Positions 25,985 to 37,205 of a stretch of DNA of 64,000 bases are shown here, piece after piece. The position numbers and the translations under genes were made by a program. Origin of the DNA: Imhoffiella purpurea (GTDB taxonomy: Bacteria > Pseudomonadota > Gammaproteobacteria > Chromatiales > Chromatiaceae); the NCBI RefSeq assembly GCF_000585215.1, contig NZ_AONC01000052.1, positions 1 to 64,000 on the forward strand, given 5' to 3'. Within the stretch, counting starts at the first letter, position 1. Each line of letters opens with the position of its first letter. A model generated the notes under the pieces. The model made no database searches. It was not told the DNA's origin and was given only the letters and a program-made list of their open reading frames with translations.

Positions 25985-27284
25985 GTGGCGTCAACTCACC
26001 TTAGATCAAGCTGGTATTAGCCTGATTGATTGCGTCCATAAGACACCAGCAGCCGTTGAAGCTGGAATGCCATATGTCGCGATCCCCGAAATGCGGGGTG
26101 GCGAAATCGATTTGTCGGGTGCTAGGAAGATCAGTAAGGATGACTTCGTCGAGTGGACTCGAAAGGCAAACCCAGAACCTTATGACGTCGTTCTCTCGCG
26201 GCGGTGTAACCCTGGAGAGACTGCGTTTGTCCGTCCAGGCATGACGTTTGCCTTAGGACAAAATCTCGTCCTGTTGCGCGCAGACGGAACCTGTATTCAT
26301 CGGCCATTTCTGCGTTGGCTTGTTCGCACGCCAGAATGGTGGAATGAGATCGAGCGGTATAGGAATGTCGGAGCTGTTTTCGACAGCCTCCGCTGCGCAG
26401 ACGTCCCCAATTTTCGACTTTCGATTCCGCCGCTTGAGGAGCAAAGATACATTTCTTCTCTCCTCGGCGCCCTCGACGACAAAATTGAGCTGAACCGCCA
26501 GACGAACGCGACTTTGGAGGCGATGGCGCGGGCGCTGTTCAAGGACTGGTTCGTGGATTTCGGCCCCACGCGCGCCAAGGCCGAGGGCCGCGCGCCCTAT
26601 CTCGCCCCGCACCTCTGGGACCTCTTCCCCGATGCCCTCGATGCCCTCGATGATGAGGACAAGCCGGTGGGGTGGACCACCGAGCCGCTGTTGGACCATG
26701 CGCGCCTGATCTCTGGTGGCACTCCCAAAACCGACATTACCGCCTACTGGAACGGATCGATCGCTTGGGCCAGTGCCAAGGACGTTAGTCAGTGTTCTGA
26801 CGCATTCTTAATCGAAACCGAGCGAAGCATTACCCCTCGGGGCCTCGAAGAAAGCTCGACTCGGTTGATACCGAAAGGTGCAACCGTTGTTGTAGCGCGC
26901 GGTGCCACGACAGGTCGCTATTGCCTGTTCGGCGCCGAGATGGCGATGAATCAGACTTGCTATGCGTTGACTTCACTGAAACAGCGGCCTTTTTGGTTGA
27001 ATTGTGCGTTTGGTTTCCTGGTCCAAGAGCTTGTCCATTCTGCTCACGGCTCTGTGTTTGACACCATTACCACCAAGACAGTCCAGCAAGCATGGGTGAC
27101 TATTTCCAAGCAAGAGTTGATCTTCAGCTTTGAAGAGACTGTCACTCCTCTGTTCACTAGGATTCACTCTAACCTAGAGGAATCCCGCACCCTTGCCCAA
27201 ACCCGCGATCTCCTCCTCCCCAAGCTGATGTCCGGCGAGATCCGTCTGCGCGAGGCGGAGCAGATCGCTGAGGCGGTGCTGTGA
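25977..27284 (+). CDS. hsdS: type I restriction specificity subunit HsdS
   Basis: About 435 residues starting MGEWRQLT at ATG 25977, with GGGAG 9 bases upstream and overlapping the hsdM stop. The layout is target-recognition domain 1 (about 5-150), a central conserved helix ([23 protein letters not shown], then [17 protein letters not shown]), domain 2 (about 225-395, [15 protein letters not shown]) and a second conserved helix ([16 protein letters not shown]). The two recognition domains have lower GC and different codon use than the conserved helices, as expected from domain shuffling. It determines the DNA site of the complex. The gene is joined to fic by GTGA. Confidence 0.93.
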   Translation: MGEWRQLTLDQAGISLIDCVHKTPAAVEAGMPYVAIPEMRGGEIDLSGARKISKDDFVEWTRKANPEPYDVVLSRRCNPGETAFVRPGMTFALGQNLVLLRADGTCIHRPFLRWLVRTPEWWNEIERYRNVGAVFDSLRCADVPNFRLSIPPLEEQRYISSLLGALDDKIELNRQTNATLEAMARALFKDWFVDFGPTRAKAEGRAPYLAPHLWDLFPDALDALDDEDKPVGWTTEPLLDHARLISGGTPKTDITAYWNGSIAWASAKDVSQCSDAFLIETERSITPRGLEESSTRLIPKGATVVVARGATTGRYCLFGAEMAMNQTCYALTSLKQRPFWLNCAFGFLVQELVHSAHGSVFDTITTKTVQQAWVTISKQELIFSFEETVTPLFTRIHSNLEESRTLAQTRDLLLPKLMSGEIRLREAEQIAEAVL

Positions 27285-28093
27285 CGATTCCGAATCTCCG
27301 CGTCCTCCAGGGACTCGACGCCGACCTGCGCACGGCGCTGCTGGCTCAGATCCGCGATCTCTGGACGCATGGTTCGACCGCCATCGAGGGCAACACCCTG
27401 ACCCTCGGCGAGACCAAGTTCGTGATCGAGGAGGGACTGACGGTCTCCGGCAAGCCGCTGAAGGATCACCAGGAGGTCATGGGCCACGCACGTGCCATCG
27501 AGTTGATCTACGCCTGGATGGACGAGGATCTGACGACCGAGCGATTGTTCGACCTGCATCGCGCGGTCCAGACCGAGGTGACCCTGGACATCCTCAAGCC
27601 CTTCGGCGCCTGGAAACGCGAGCCGAACGGCACCTATGCCGTCACGGCGGATGGCCGCCAGACCTTCATCGAGTACGCCGCGCCCGATCAGGTCCCGGCG
27701 CTGATGGAGGAATGGCTCGCCGAACTGACACGGCTTGCGAGCCGCGACCTGAGCCAGCAGGAGGCCATCGACGCCTATGCCCATCTACACCTGGGCTTCG
27801 TGCACATTCACCCCTTCTGGGATGGTAACGGCCGGCTGGCGCGACTGCTCGCCAACGTGCCCGTGCTGCGCGCAGGCCATCTTCCGGTGGTGATCGATGT
27901 CAGGGACCGCCGGACCTATCTCTCCACGCTGGCGGAATACGAGCTGGCTGCGGGTGTGCTGACGCCGACCACGGGTGTTTGGCCGCGCCCAGAATTGGAG
28001 GCGGACTTCCGATCCTTCTGCCTCGGGGCTTACGACTCGATCCTCGCGCTGGTCGAGCAAGCGCGGGCGCAACAGTTCCGTAGGTCGGGTTAG
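27281..28093 (+). CDS. Fic-family AMP-transferase-like protein in the hsd operon
   Basis: 270 residues starting at GTG 27281, overlapping the hsdS stop. The Fic motif HPFWDGNGRLAR is complete (His177 to Arg188). An N-terminal inhibitory helix motif STAIEGN (32-38) of the S/T-x-x-x-E-G/N type marks a class II, self-inhibited Fic protein. Fic enzymes transfer AMP (or other nucleotides) to protein hydroxyls; the target here is unknown. The last residues RRSG and the stop codon are encoded by a REP palindrome, so the original C-terminus has been replaced. Its position between hsdS and hsdR suggests a linked role in the restriction system or its control. Confidence 0.9.
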   Translation: MTIPNLRVLQGLDADLRTALLAQIRDLWTHGSTAIEGNTLTLGETKFVIEEGLTVSGKPLKDHQEVMGHARAIELIYAWMDEDLTTERLFDLHRAVQTEVTLDILKPFGAWKREPNGTYAVTADGRQTFIEYAAPDQVPALMEEWLAELTRLASRDLSQQEAIDAYAHLHLGFVHIHPFWDGNGRLARLLANVPVLRAGHLPVVIDVRDRRTYLSTLAEYELAAGVLTPTTGVWPRPELEADFRSFCLGAYDSILALVEQARAQQFRRSG

Positions 28094-28109
28094 CGCAGCG
28101 TAACCCGAC
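28080..28109 (+). repeat. REP palindrome at the 3' end of fic
   Basis: GTAGGTCGGGTTAGCG then CAGCGTAACCCGAC forms a hairpin with a TCGGGTTA/TAACCCGA stem. The TAG in the left arm is the fic stop codon. It lies 23 bp before the RAYT start and is inverse in orientation to the two copies after the RAYT. Confidence 0.9.
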
Positions 28110-28132
28110 GCAACCCAGGCGAGATCGACGAC

Positions 28133-28668
28133 ATGCGTTATCGGCGCGCCTTCATTCCGGGTGGCACCTTCTTCTTCACGCTGGTGACCGAGCAGCGTCG
28201 CCCGTTGCTCGCAGAACAGCCTGCCATCGATTGCTTGCGCGAGGCATTTCGCGCCGTCAAGACCAAGCGGCCTTTTCAGATCGACGCGATCGTCATCCTG
28301 CCGGATCATCTGCATTGCGTTTGGACACTCCCGGAAGGAGATACCGATTTCGCCGTCCGCTGGCGTCTGGTCAAGAGCTGGTGCACCAAGCATTGGCCCG
28401 TGCCTTTGCCACAGGCCCCGACTGAGGCGCGCCGGAACCGGGGGGAAGGGGGCTGTGGCAGCGGCGGTATTGGGAGCATGTCATTCGTGACGACCTGGAC
28501 CTGGGACGGCATTTCGATTACGTGCATTTCAACCCGGTGAAGCACGGCTATGTCAGCCGGCCCGCTGACTGGCCTTATTCGAGTTTTCGACGGGCCGTCG
28601 AGTCGGGCTTGTATACGTTGGATTGGGCGGGCGCCGATGAGGATTTCGATGACATTGGGCACGAGTGA
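28133..28668 (+). pseudogene. REP-associated tyrosine transposase (RAYT), frameshifted
   Basis: The first ~100 codons read a typical RAYT/IS200-like TnpA: MRYRRAFIPGGTFFFTLVT, RRPLLAEQ, and PDHLHCVWTLPEGD carrying the HxH metal motif, then WRLVKSW. Near 28435-28450, in a G-rich run (CCGGGGGGAAGGGGG), the frame is lost. The rest continues in another frame as RYWEHVIRDDLDLGRHFDYV, HFNPVKHGYV, DWPYSSFRRAVE to a TGA at 28666. The catalytic Tyr of the family lies in this region. The total of 536 bp is one base short of a whole frame. It is either a decayed gene or a sequencing error in the homopolymer. REP palindromes flank it. Confidence 0.85.
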
Positions 28669-28686
28669 GAAGTGCCCCTGGCGCTG

Positions 28687-28766
28687 GGAGTGTCGGGTTA
28701 CGCTGCGCTAACCCGACCTACAGCCGGGAGTGTCGGGTTATTCTGCGCTAACCCGACCTACAGTGG
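28687..28766 (+). repeat. two direct copies of a 40-bp REP unit after the RAYT
   Basis: The unit GGGAGTGTCGGGTTACGCTG with CGCTAACCCGACCTACAG following occurs at 28687 and again at 28727, differing in the loop (ACGCTG versus TTCTG). Both are inverse to the copy at 28080. They end 20 bp before the hsdR start and could form hairpins in the mRNA between fic and hsdR. Confidence 0.9.
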
Positions 28767-28786
28767 AGTGCGGACAGGAGCGACGG

Positions 28787-32011
<3,225 letters not shown>

Positions 32012-32042
32012 CGCCGCCGTTCCTCGTGCCCGATCCGGTCCT

Positions 32043-32378
32043 TCAGGATCGCCTCTTGCGCGGCTTCCTCGGCTTGGGCTCCGGCAGCTCCCGGCCGGTC
32101 GCCGCGACCAGCTCGGCCAGTGCGTCGGCGTCGTCGATCAGTTCGGTGACCATGAAGTGCGGCTTGGCGCCGGGGTAGGGCGGGGCCTCCCGGGGCGTCT
32201 CCAGGATCGTCCGTCCGGCGGCCGTCGGCTTGAGGTACAGCTGGTTGTCGCAGACCAGGGCGACGACCTTGTCGGCATGATAGAGGGCGTATTCGCCGAA
32301 CATCTTGCGGAATGAGACGTCTCCGGCGGACTGCATCTGGTCGCAGACGTATTGCACGAAGCTCTGGTCGGATGCCAT
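32043..32378 (-). CDS. TfoX N-terminal domain family protein
   Basis: 111 residues with the TfoX_N pattern VSFRKMFGEYALYHADKVVALV and NQLYLKPT, followed by a Lys/Arg/Pro-rich tail (PKPRKPRKRRS). The C-terminal domain of full TfoX/Sxy is missing, so this is one of the short stand-alone family members whose role is unclear. A competence-regulator function is not established for these. AGAGGACC precedes the ATG. It converges on hsdR, 31 bp away. Confidence 0.8.
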   Translation of the reverse strand: MASDQSFVQYVCDQMQSAGDVSFRKMFGEYALYHADKVVALVCDNQLYLKPTAAGRTILETPREAPPYPGAKPHFMVTELIDDADALAELVAATGRELPEPKPRKPRKRRS

Positions 32379-32602
32379 GTCGGCGGTCCTCTCGCGTGAG
32401 AAAGGGGCGGTTCAGCCCTGATTCGGATGGTCCCCGCACCTTGTCGGGCCGCGCGTCGGAGCGGTGCTTGGAGGCGCGGGACGGATGGGTCCATTATGGC
32501 GGCTGTCCCGTCTTCTTTGGGTGTATGAGACGCGGGTTTCCGGCTGTATCCTGCATCGATCGATCAGGCCCGTGACTCGGCCTGGGTTTCCGGCATTGGG
32601 GG

Positions 32603-34213
32603 ATGTCGCCCTTGTCGTCTCGCAACCTCGTTCTGGCCTCCAGCCTGCTGCTGTTCGGCGTCTTCGCGGCGATCGCGCTTCTGGTCGGCGATCTGGCCGA
32701 GCGGCGTCTGCGGTCCGATCTCGATCGCGAGGCGGCGCGTCTTCGGACCGCCTTCGAGGTGATGCAGATCGAGCTCGAGCACTGTGTGCTCTCGATCACC
32801 GATCTGCTCGCCTCCGATACCGAGGTTCGGGGTCTGTTCGCGGATGGCGCGGCCGCCGTGCGTGCCGAGGGCGGCGGGGGCGGTCGCGAGGCGGCGCGGA
32901 TCCGCTCCGCCCTGGAGGGGCGGCTCGCACCGCAATGGGAGAGGATGCGCGAGGAGATCGATCTGCGCCAGATCCATTTCCATCTGAGTCCGGACGGGAC
33001 CTCGTTTCTGCGCATGAACGCGCCCGGGCGGTTCGGGGATTCGCTGAGCGGGTTTCGTCCCCTGGTCGCGGACGTGCAGGCCGATGGCCGGCGGCGCGCC
33101 GGGTTCGAGATCGGGCCTACCTTCGCCGGTATCCGAGGCGCCGTTCCGGTGATGGCGCCGGGTGGAGATACGCTGGTCGGCACCCTCGAGGCCGGCGTCG
33201 GATTCGCGGGCCATCTCGCGCGTCTGAGCGCTCATACGGGTGTCGGCTATGGCGTGCTTCTGACTCGCGAGGCCGTGAAGGATGCGCGTTTCGGCGGACC
33301 TTCCGCGTCCGGTCGGCTCGGCCCCGAGGGCGAGCTTCTGGTCGCGACCTCGCGCGAGGAGCTGGGGCTCTGGCTGGACCGCTCGCGCTTGCCGCCCTAT
33401 GACGGGGGCGATCGGACTGCCTGGCTCCACTGGGACGGCCGGATCTATCAGCTGATGCGCTTTCCGCTGCGTCGGTATTCGCCGGATCGGGAGCCGCCGG
33501 TCGGCTCCGTGGTCGTCTGGCACGACATCGGCGATCGGGTGGCGGCGCTGTCCGCCTTTCGCGCGCGGGTGGGCTGGCTCGGTTTGCTCGCGTATCTGTG
33601 CGCGCAGCTGCTGGCGCTGGGCCTGGTCCGGTTCGGTCGGGGCGAGTGGCAGCGGCAGCTCGATGAGCGCACCCGGGAGCTGAGACGCAAGGAGTCGCTG
33701 CTGATGGAGCTGGCCACCACGGACTCCCTGACCGGCGTCTTCAATCGGCGACATTTCTTCGAGCAGCTGCGATTGCAGCTCGCCCGTCTGGACCGTCTGG
33801 ACGAGCGCTGCTCGCTGATGATGCTCGATCTCGATCATTTCAAGCGCATCAACGACGGATACGGCCATGCGGTCGGCGACCGGGTGCTGCAGCGCTTCGC
33901 CGGTCACTGCCGCCGGGTGCTGCGTCAGACGGATGTGATCGGCCGGATCGGGGGCGAGGAGTTCGCCGTGCTGCTGCCGGGTCAGGATCTCGAGAGCGCC
34001 ATGACGGTGGCCGAGCGGCTGCGCACGCTGGTGGCCGAGGATCGGATCGAGACGGATCGGGGATCGGTCGGCGTCACCCTGAGTCTCGGCGTGACGGAGC
34101 TGGATGAGGACGACGAGGACCCGGATCGGGTGCTCGGCCGGGCCGACGAGGCGCTCTACGAGGCCAAGGAGTCGGGACGCGATCGCTCGATCGCCTGGAA
34201 CGCGGATCCATAA
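32603..34213 (+). CDS. membrane diguanylate cyclase with double-Cache sensor
   Basis: 536 residues. A transmembrane helix (about 8-29) is followed by a periplasmic dCache_3-like sensor (about 35-320) with HFHLSPDGTSFLRMNAPGRFGDSL, shown here split as HFHLSPDG and SFLRMNAPGRFGD, typical of that family. A second membrane helix (about 326-348) and a GGDEF domain follow. The active-site loop is RIGGEEFAVLLPG, so it should make c-di-GMP. No RxxD inhibitory site is clearly seen upstream of it. A TTG at 32612 with better spacing from GGGGGA is an alternative start to ATG 32603. It is convergent with polA. Confidence 0.9.
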   Translation: MSPLSSRNLVLASSLLLFGVFAAIALLVGDLAERRLRSDLDREAARLRTAFEVMQIELEHCVLSITDLLASDTEVRGLFADGAAAVRAEGGGGGREAARIRSALEGRLAPQWERMREEIDLRQIHFHLSPDGTSFLRMNAPGRFGDSLSGFRPLVADVQADGRRRAGFEIGPTFAGIRGAVPVMAPGGDTLVGTLEAGVGFAGHLARLSAHTGVGYGVLLTREAVKDARFGGPSASGRLGPEGELLVATSREELGLWLDRSRLPPYDGGDRTAWLHWDGRIYQLMRFPLRRYSPDREPPVGSVVVWHDIGDRVAALSAFRARVGWLGLLAYLCAQLLALGLVRFGRGEWQRQLDERTRELRRKESLLMELATTDSLTGVFNRRHFFEQLRLQLARLDRLDERCSLMMLDLDHFKRINDGYGHAVGDRVLQRFAGHCRRVLRQTDVIGRIGGEEFAVLLPGQDLESAMTVAERLRTLVAEDRIETDRGSVGVTLSLGVTELDEDDEDPDRVLGRADEALYEAKESGRDRSIAWNADP

Positions 34214-34218
34214 AGAAA

Positions 34219-34251
34219 CCCCCGAAGCCCGGGGGTTGGGAGCTTCGGGGG
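34219..34251. terminator. bidirectional terminator hairpin between the GGDEF gene and polA
   Basis: CCCCCGAAGC (34219-34228) pairs perfectly with GCTTCGGGGG (34242-34251) around a 13-base loop, 6 bp after the GGDEF stop codon. No long U tract follows on either strand. Confidence 0.6.
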
Positions 34252-34257
34252 AACATG

Positions 34258-34276
34258 CCCGGCTTGGGGAGCCGGG
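34258..34276. terminator. second hairpin before the polA 3' end
   Basis: CCCGGCT (34258-34264) pairs with AGCCGGG (34270-34276) around TGGGG. Together with the hairpin at 34219 it lies between convergent genes, so it may end polA transcripts. Confidence 0.45.
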
Positions 34277-34366
34277 TTCCGGGATCTCCATCCAGGGGGG
34301 GTGACGGAAGATCCCGATTCGCTCGTCCTTTCAGAGTGTTGAATATAGCCTAAGTTCCCGACCGCG

Positions 34367-37069
34367 TTAGTGAGCCTCTTCCCAATTGTCGCCGACGCCG
34401 ATGTCGACGACCAGGGGCACGGCGAGCCGGGCGGCCGACTCCATGGCCGCGCGGATGTGTCTGGCGGTGTCCTCGACGGCGTCTTCGGCGACCTCCAGCA
34501 CCAGCTCGTCGTGCACCTGCATGATGAGCCGAACCTTCGGCTCCTCGCGCTGGATCCAGTCGTCGACCGCGATCATGGCGCGTTTGATGATGTCGGCGGC
34601 CGTGCCCTGCATGGGGGCGTTGATGGCGGTGCGCTCGGCGCCGGCGCGCCGGCCCTGGTTGCTGTGGTCGATCTCGGGGAGATAGAGCCGGCGCCCGAAC
34701 AGGGTCTCGACGTATTTGTCCTCGCGCGCCTTGGCGCGGGTGCGCTCCATGAAGTCCTTCACGCCCGGATAGCGGTCGAAATAGCGGTCCACGTAGTTCT
34801 GGGCCGCCTTGCGCTCGATCCCGAGCTGCTTGGCGAGGCCGAAGGCGGACATGCCGTAGATGAGCCCGAAGTTGACCGCCTTGGCCGAGCGGCGCTGCTC
34901 GCCGGTCACCGCCTCGGGATCGAGCCCGAGGATCTCCGCGGCGGTGGCGCGATGGATGTCCTGTCCGCCGGCGAAGGCTGCCAGCAGGCGTGCGTCGCCC
35001 GAGAGATGGGCCATGATGCGCAGCTCGATCTGCGAATAGTCGGCGGCCAGCAGTTTGTGTCCCGGCTCGGCGACGAAGGCGCGGCGGATGCGCCGACCCT
35101 CCTCGGTGCGGATGGGGATGTTCTGCAGGTTGGGGTCGCTGGAGGAGAGCCGCCCGGTGGCGGCGACCGCCTGGTGGTAGGAGGTGTGCACCCGTCCGGT
35201 CTCGGGGTTGAGCATCTGCGGCAGCTTGTCGGTGTAGGTCGACTTGAGCTTGGAGAGTCCTCGATGCTGGAGGATGAGCCGGGGCAGCGCGTGGCCCTGG
35301 TCGGCGAGCTGTTCCAGCACGTCCTCCGAGGTGGATGGCGCGCCCTTGGGCGTCTTGGCGATTGGTTCGATGCCCTGCTCGTCGAACAGGATGGCGCCGA
35401 TCTGCTTGGGCGAGCCCATGTTGAATTTGCGTCCGGCGACCGCGTAGGCCGCGAGTTCCAGCTCGCCGATGCGCCGGGTCAGCTCCCGGCTCTGCTGGGC
35501 GAGCAGGTCGCGGTCGATCCGCACCCCGGTGCGCTCGATGCGCGAGAGGATGGGAACCAGGGGCATCTCGATGTCGCGGTAGAGCTCGGCGAGCGATGGC
35601 GTGGCCTCAAGGCGGGGCCATAGGGTCCGATGCAGGCTCAGGGTGACGTCCGCGTCCTCGGCGGCATAGTGTCCGGCCTGTTCGAGCGGGATCTGGTCGA
35701 AGGTGAGCTGTTTGGCGCCCTTGCCGGCGATGTCCTCGAAGTGGACCGTCTCCCGGTCCAGATATTTCCTCGTCAAGGTGTCCATGTCGTGCCGGCCGAT
35801 GCTGTCGAGCACGTAGCTCTCCAGCATGGTGTCGTGGGCGATGCCGCGCATGCGGATGCCGTAGCGGGCCAGGACGCTCATGTCGTACTTGAGGTTCTGT
35901 CCGACCTTGAGCCGGTTCGGATCCTCCAGCAGCGGCTTGAGCCGGGCCAGGACGGCGTCGCGGTCGAGCTGGTCCGGGGCGCCCATGTAGCCGTGCGCGA
36001 CCGGGACGTAGGCGGCCTGCCCGGGCTCGACCGAGAAGGAGACCCCGACCAGTTCGGCGACCATGTAGTCGAGCGCGGTGGTCTCGGTGTCGAAGGCGAA
36101 GAGCTCGGCCTGTTCCAGACGGGTCGTCCAGGCGTCGAAGGACTCCTGGGTCAGGACCAGATCGTAGTCGCCGTCTTGCCGCTCGCCCGAGCCCGATGCC
36201 TCAGGGGCGGCGTCCTCCGCGTTCAGCGTGGCGAGCAGCTTGCGGGACTCGATCCGCTCGTACCAGGTGCGCAGCGTCTCGCGGTCGGGTTCGGCCGGCG
36301 CCAGGTCGGTCGGTCTCAGATCGAGCGGGACGTCGCGCTTGATGGTGGCGAGCCGTTTCGAGAGCGGGAGCTGGTCCAGGGCCGCGCGCAGGTTCTCGCC
36401 GACCTTGCCCTTGATCCGCTCGGCGTTGGCCATGACGCCGTCCAGGTCGCCATACTCGCCGATCCACTTGGCGGCGGTCTTGGGGCCGCACTTGGGTACG
36501 CCGGGCACATTGTCGACGCTGTCGCCCATGAGGCTCAGATAGTCGACGATGCGCTCGGGCGGAACCCCGAACTTCTCGCGTACCCCGTCCGGATCGAGCC
36601 GGGTGTCGTTCATGGTGTTGACCAGGGTGACATGCTCGCCGACCAGCTGGGCCATGTCCTTGTCCCCGGTCGAGATGAGGGTCTGGATGCCCTGCTCGGC
36701 GGCCTGGGTGGCGAGGGTGCCGATGACGTCGTCGGCCTCGACCTCCGGAACCACCAGCAGCGGCAGGCCCATGGCGCGGATGATGTCCTGCAGCGGCTGG
36801 ATCTGCTCGCGCAGGTCGTCGGGCATCGGCGGGCGGTGCGCCTTGTACTGGGGGTAGAGGTCGTTGCGGAAGCTCTTGCCGGCGGCGTCGAAGACCACGC
36901 CGATGTACTCGGGGTCATGCGCGTCGATCAGCTTGCGCAGCATGTTGAGCACCCCGACCAGGGCGCCCGTGGCCTCGCCCCTGGAGTTGGTCAGCTTGGG
37001 CAGCGCGTGATAGGCCCGGAACAGATACCCGGAGGCATCGACCAGGATCAGTGGGTACTGGGTCGCCAT
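34367..37069 (-). CDS. polA: DNA polymerase I
   Basis: 900 residues, close to the usual ~930. The 5'-3' exonuclease domain (1-290) starts LILVDASGYLFRAYHALP and has EVEADDVIGTLA, STGDKDMAQLV and GDSVDNVPGVP. The 3'-5' proofreading domain (about 310-490) keeps the catalytic pair in FAFDTETTALD and the NLKYDMSVL motif. The polymerase domain (about 500-900) has DPNLQNIP, ADYSQIELRIMAHLS (motif A), RRSAKAVNFGLIYG (motif B) and MQVHDELVLEV (motif C). All three activities should be intact. It acts in Okazaki fragment processing and repair. The gene is divergent from rapA. Confidence 0.97.
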   Translation of the reverse strand: MATQYPLILVDASGYLFRAYHALPKLTNSRGEATGALVGVLNMLRKLIDAHDPEYIGVVFDAAGKSFRNDLYPQYKAHRPPMPDDLREQIQPLQDIIRAMGLPLLVVPEVEADDVIGTLATQAAEQGIQTLISTGDKDMAQLVGEHVTLVNTMNDTRLDPDGVREKFGVPPERIVDYLSLMGDSVDNVPGVPKCGPKTAAKWIGEYGDLDGVMANAERIKGKVGENLRAALDQLPLSKRLATIKRDVPLDLRPTDLAPAEPDRETLRTWYERIESRKLLATLNAEDAAPEASGSGERQDGDYDLVLTQESFDAWTTRLEQAELFAFDTETTALDYMVAELVGVSFSVEPGQAAYVPVAHGYMGAPDQLDRDAVLARLKPLLEDPNRLKVGQNLKYDMSVLARYGIRMRGIAHDTMLESYVLDSIGRHDMDTLTRKYLDRETVHFEDIAGKGAKQLTFDQIPLEQAGHYAAEDADVTLSLHRTLWPRLEATPSLAELYRDIEMPLVPILSRIERTGVRIDRDLLAQQSRELTRRIGELELAAYAVAGRKFNMGSPKQIGAILFDEQGIEPIAKTPKGAPSTSEDVLEQLADQGHALPRLILQHRGLSKLKSTYTDKLPQMLNPETGRVHTSYHQAVAATGRLSSSDPNLQNIPIRTEEGRRIRRAFVAEPGHKLLAADYSQIELRIMAHLSGDARLLAAFAGGQDIHRATAAEILGLDPEAVTGEQRRSAKAVNFGLIYGMSAFGLAKQLGIERKAAQNYVDRYFDRYPGVKDFMERTRAKAREDKYVETLFGRRLYLPEIDHSNQGRRAGAERTAINAPMQGTAADIIKRAMIAVDDWIQREEPKVRLIMQVHDELVLEVAEDAVEDTARHIRAAMESAARLAVPLVVDIGVGDNWEEAH

Positions 37070-37205
37070 GGTGGTTCTCGTCGTCGGGGGGTTCGAATGC
37101 GATCGTCGAACGGTAGCACAGCCGTTGGGTCTGATTCGCCGCCGGTGTAGGATAGGTCGCTTTTCTCAAATAGCTCGAATCAGTGGGCTCGAATCTGTGA
37201 GTAGT

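Noticed and set aside
32403-32602. Possible c-di-GMP riboswitch before the GGDEF gene
   Set aside because: No conserved GEMM core or paired helices could be recognised.
37081-37205. Possible tRNA-like sequence (GGGGGTTCGAATGC) upstream of rapA
   Set aside because: No matching acceptor, D or anticodon arms can be formed around it.
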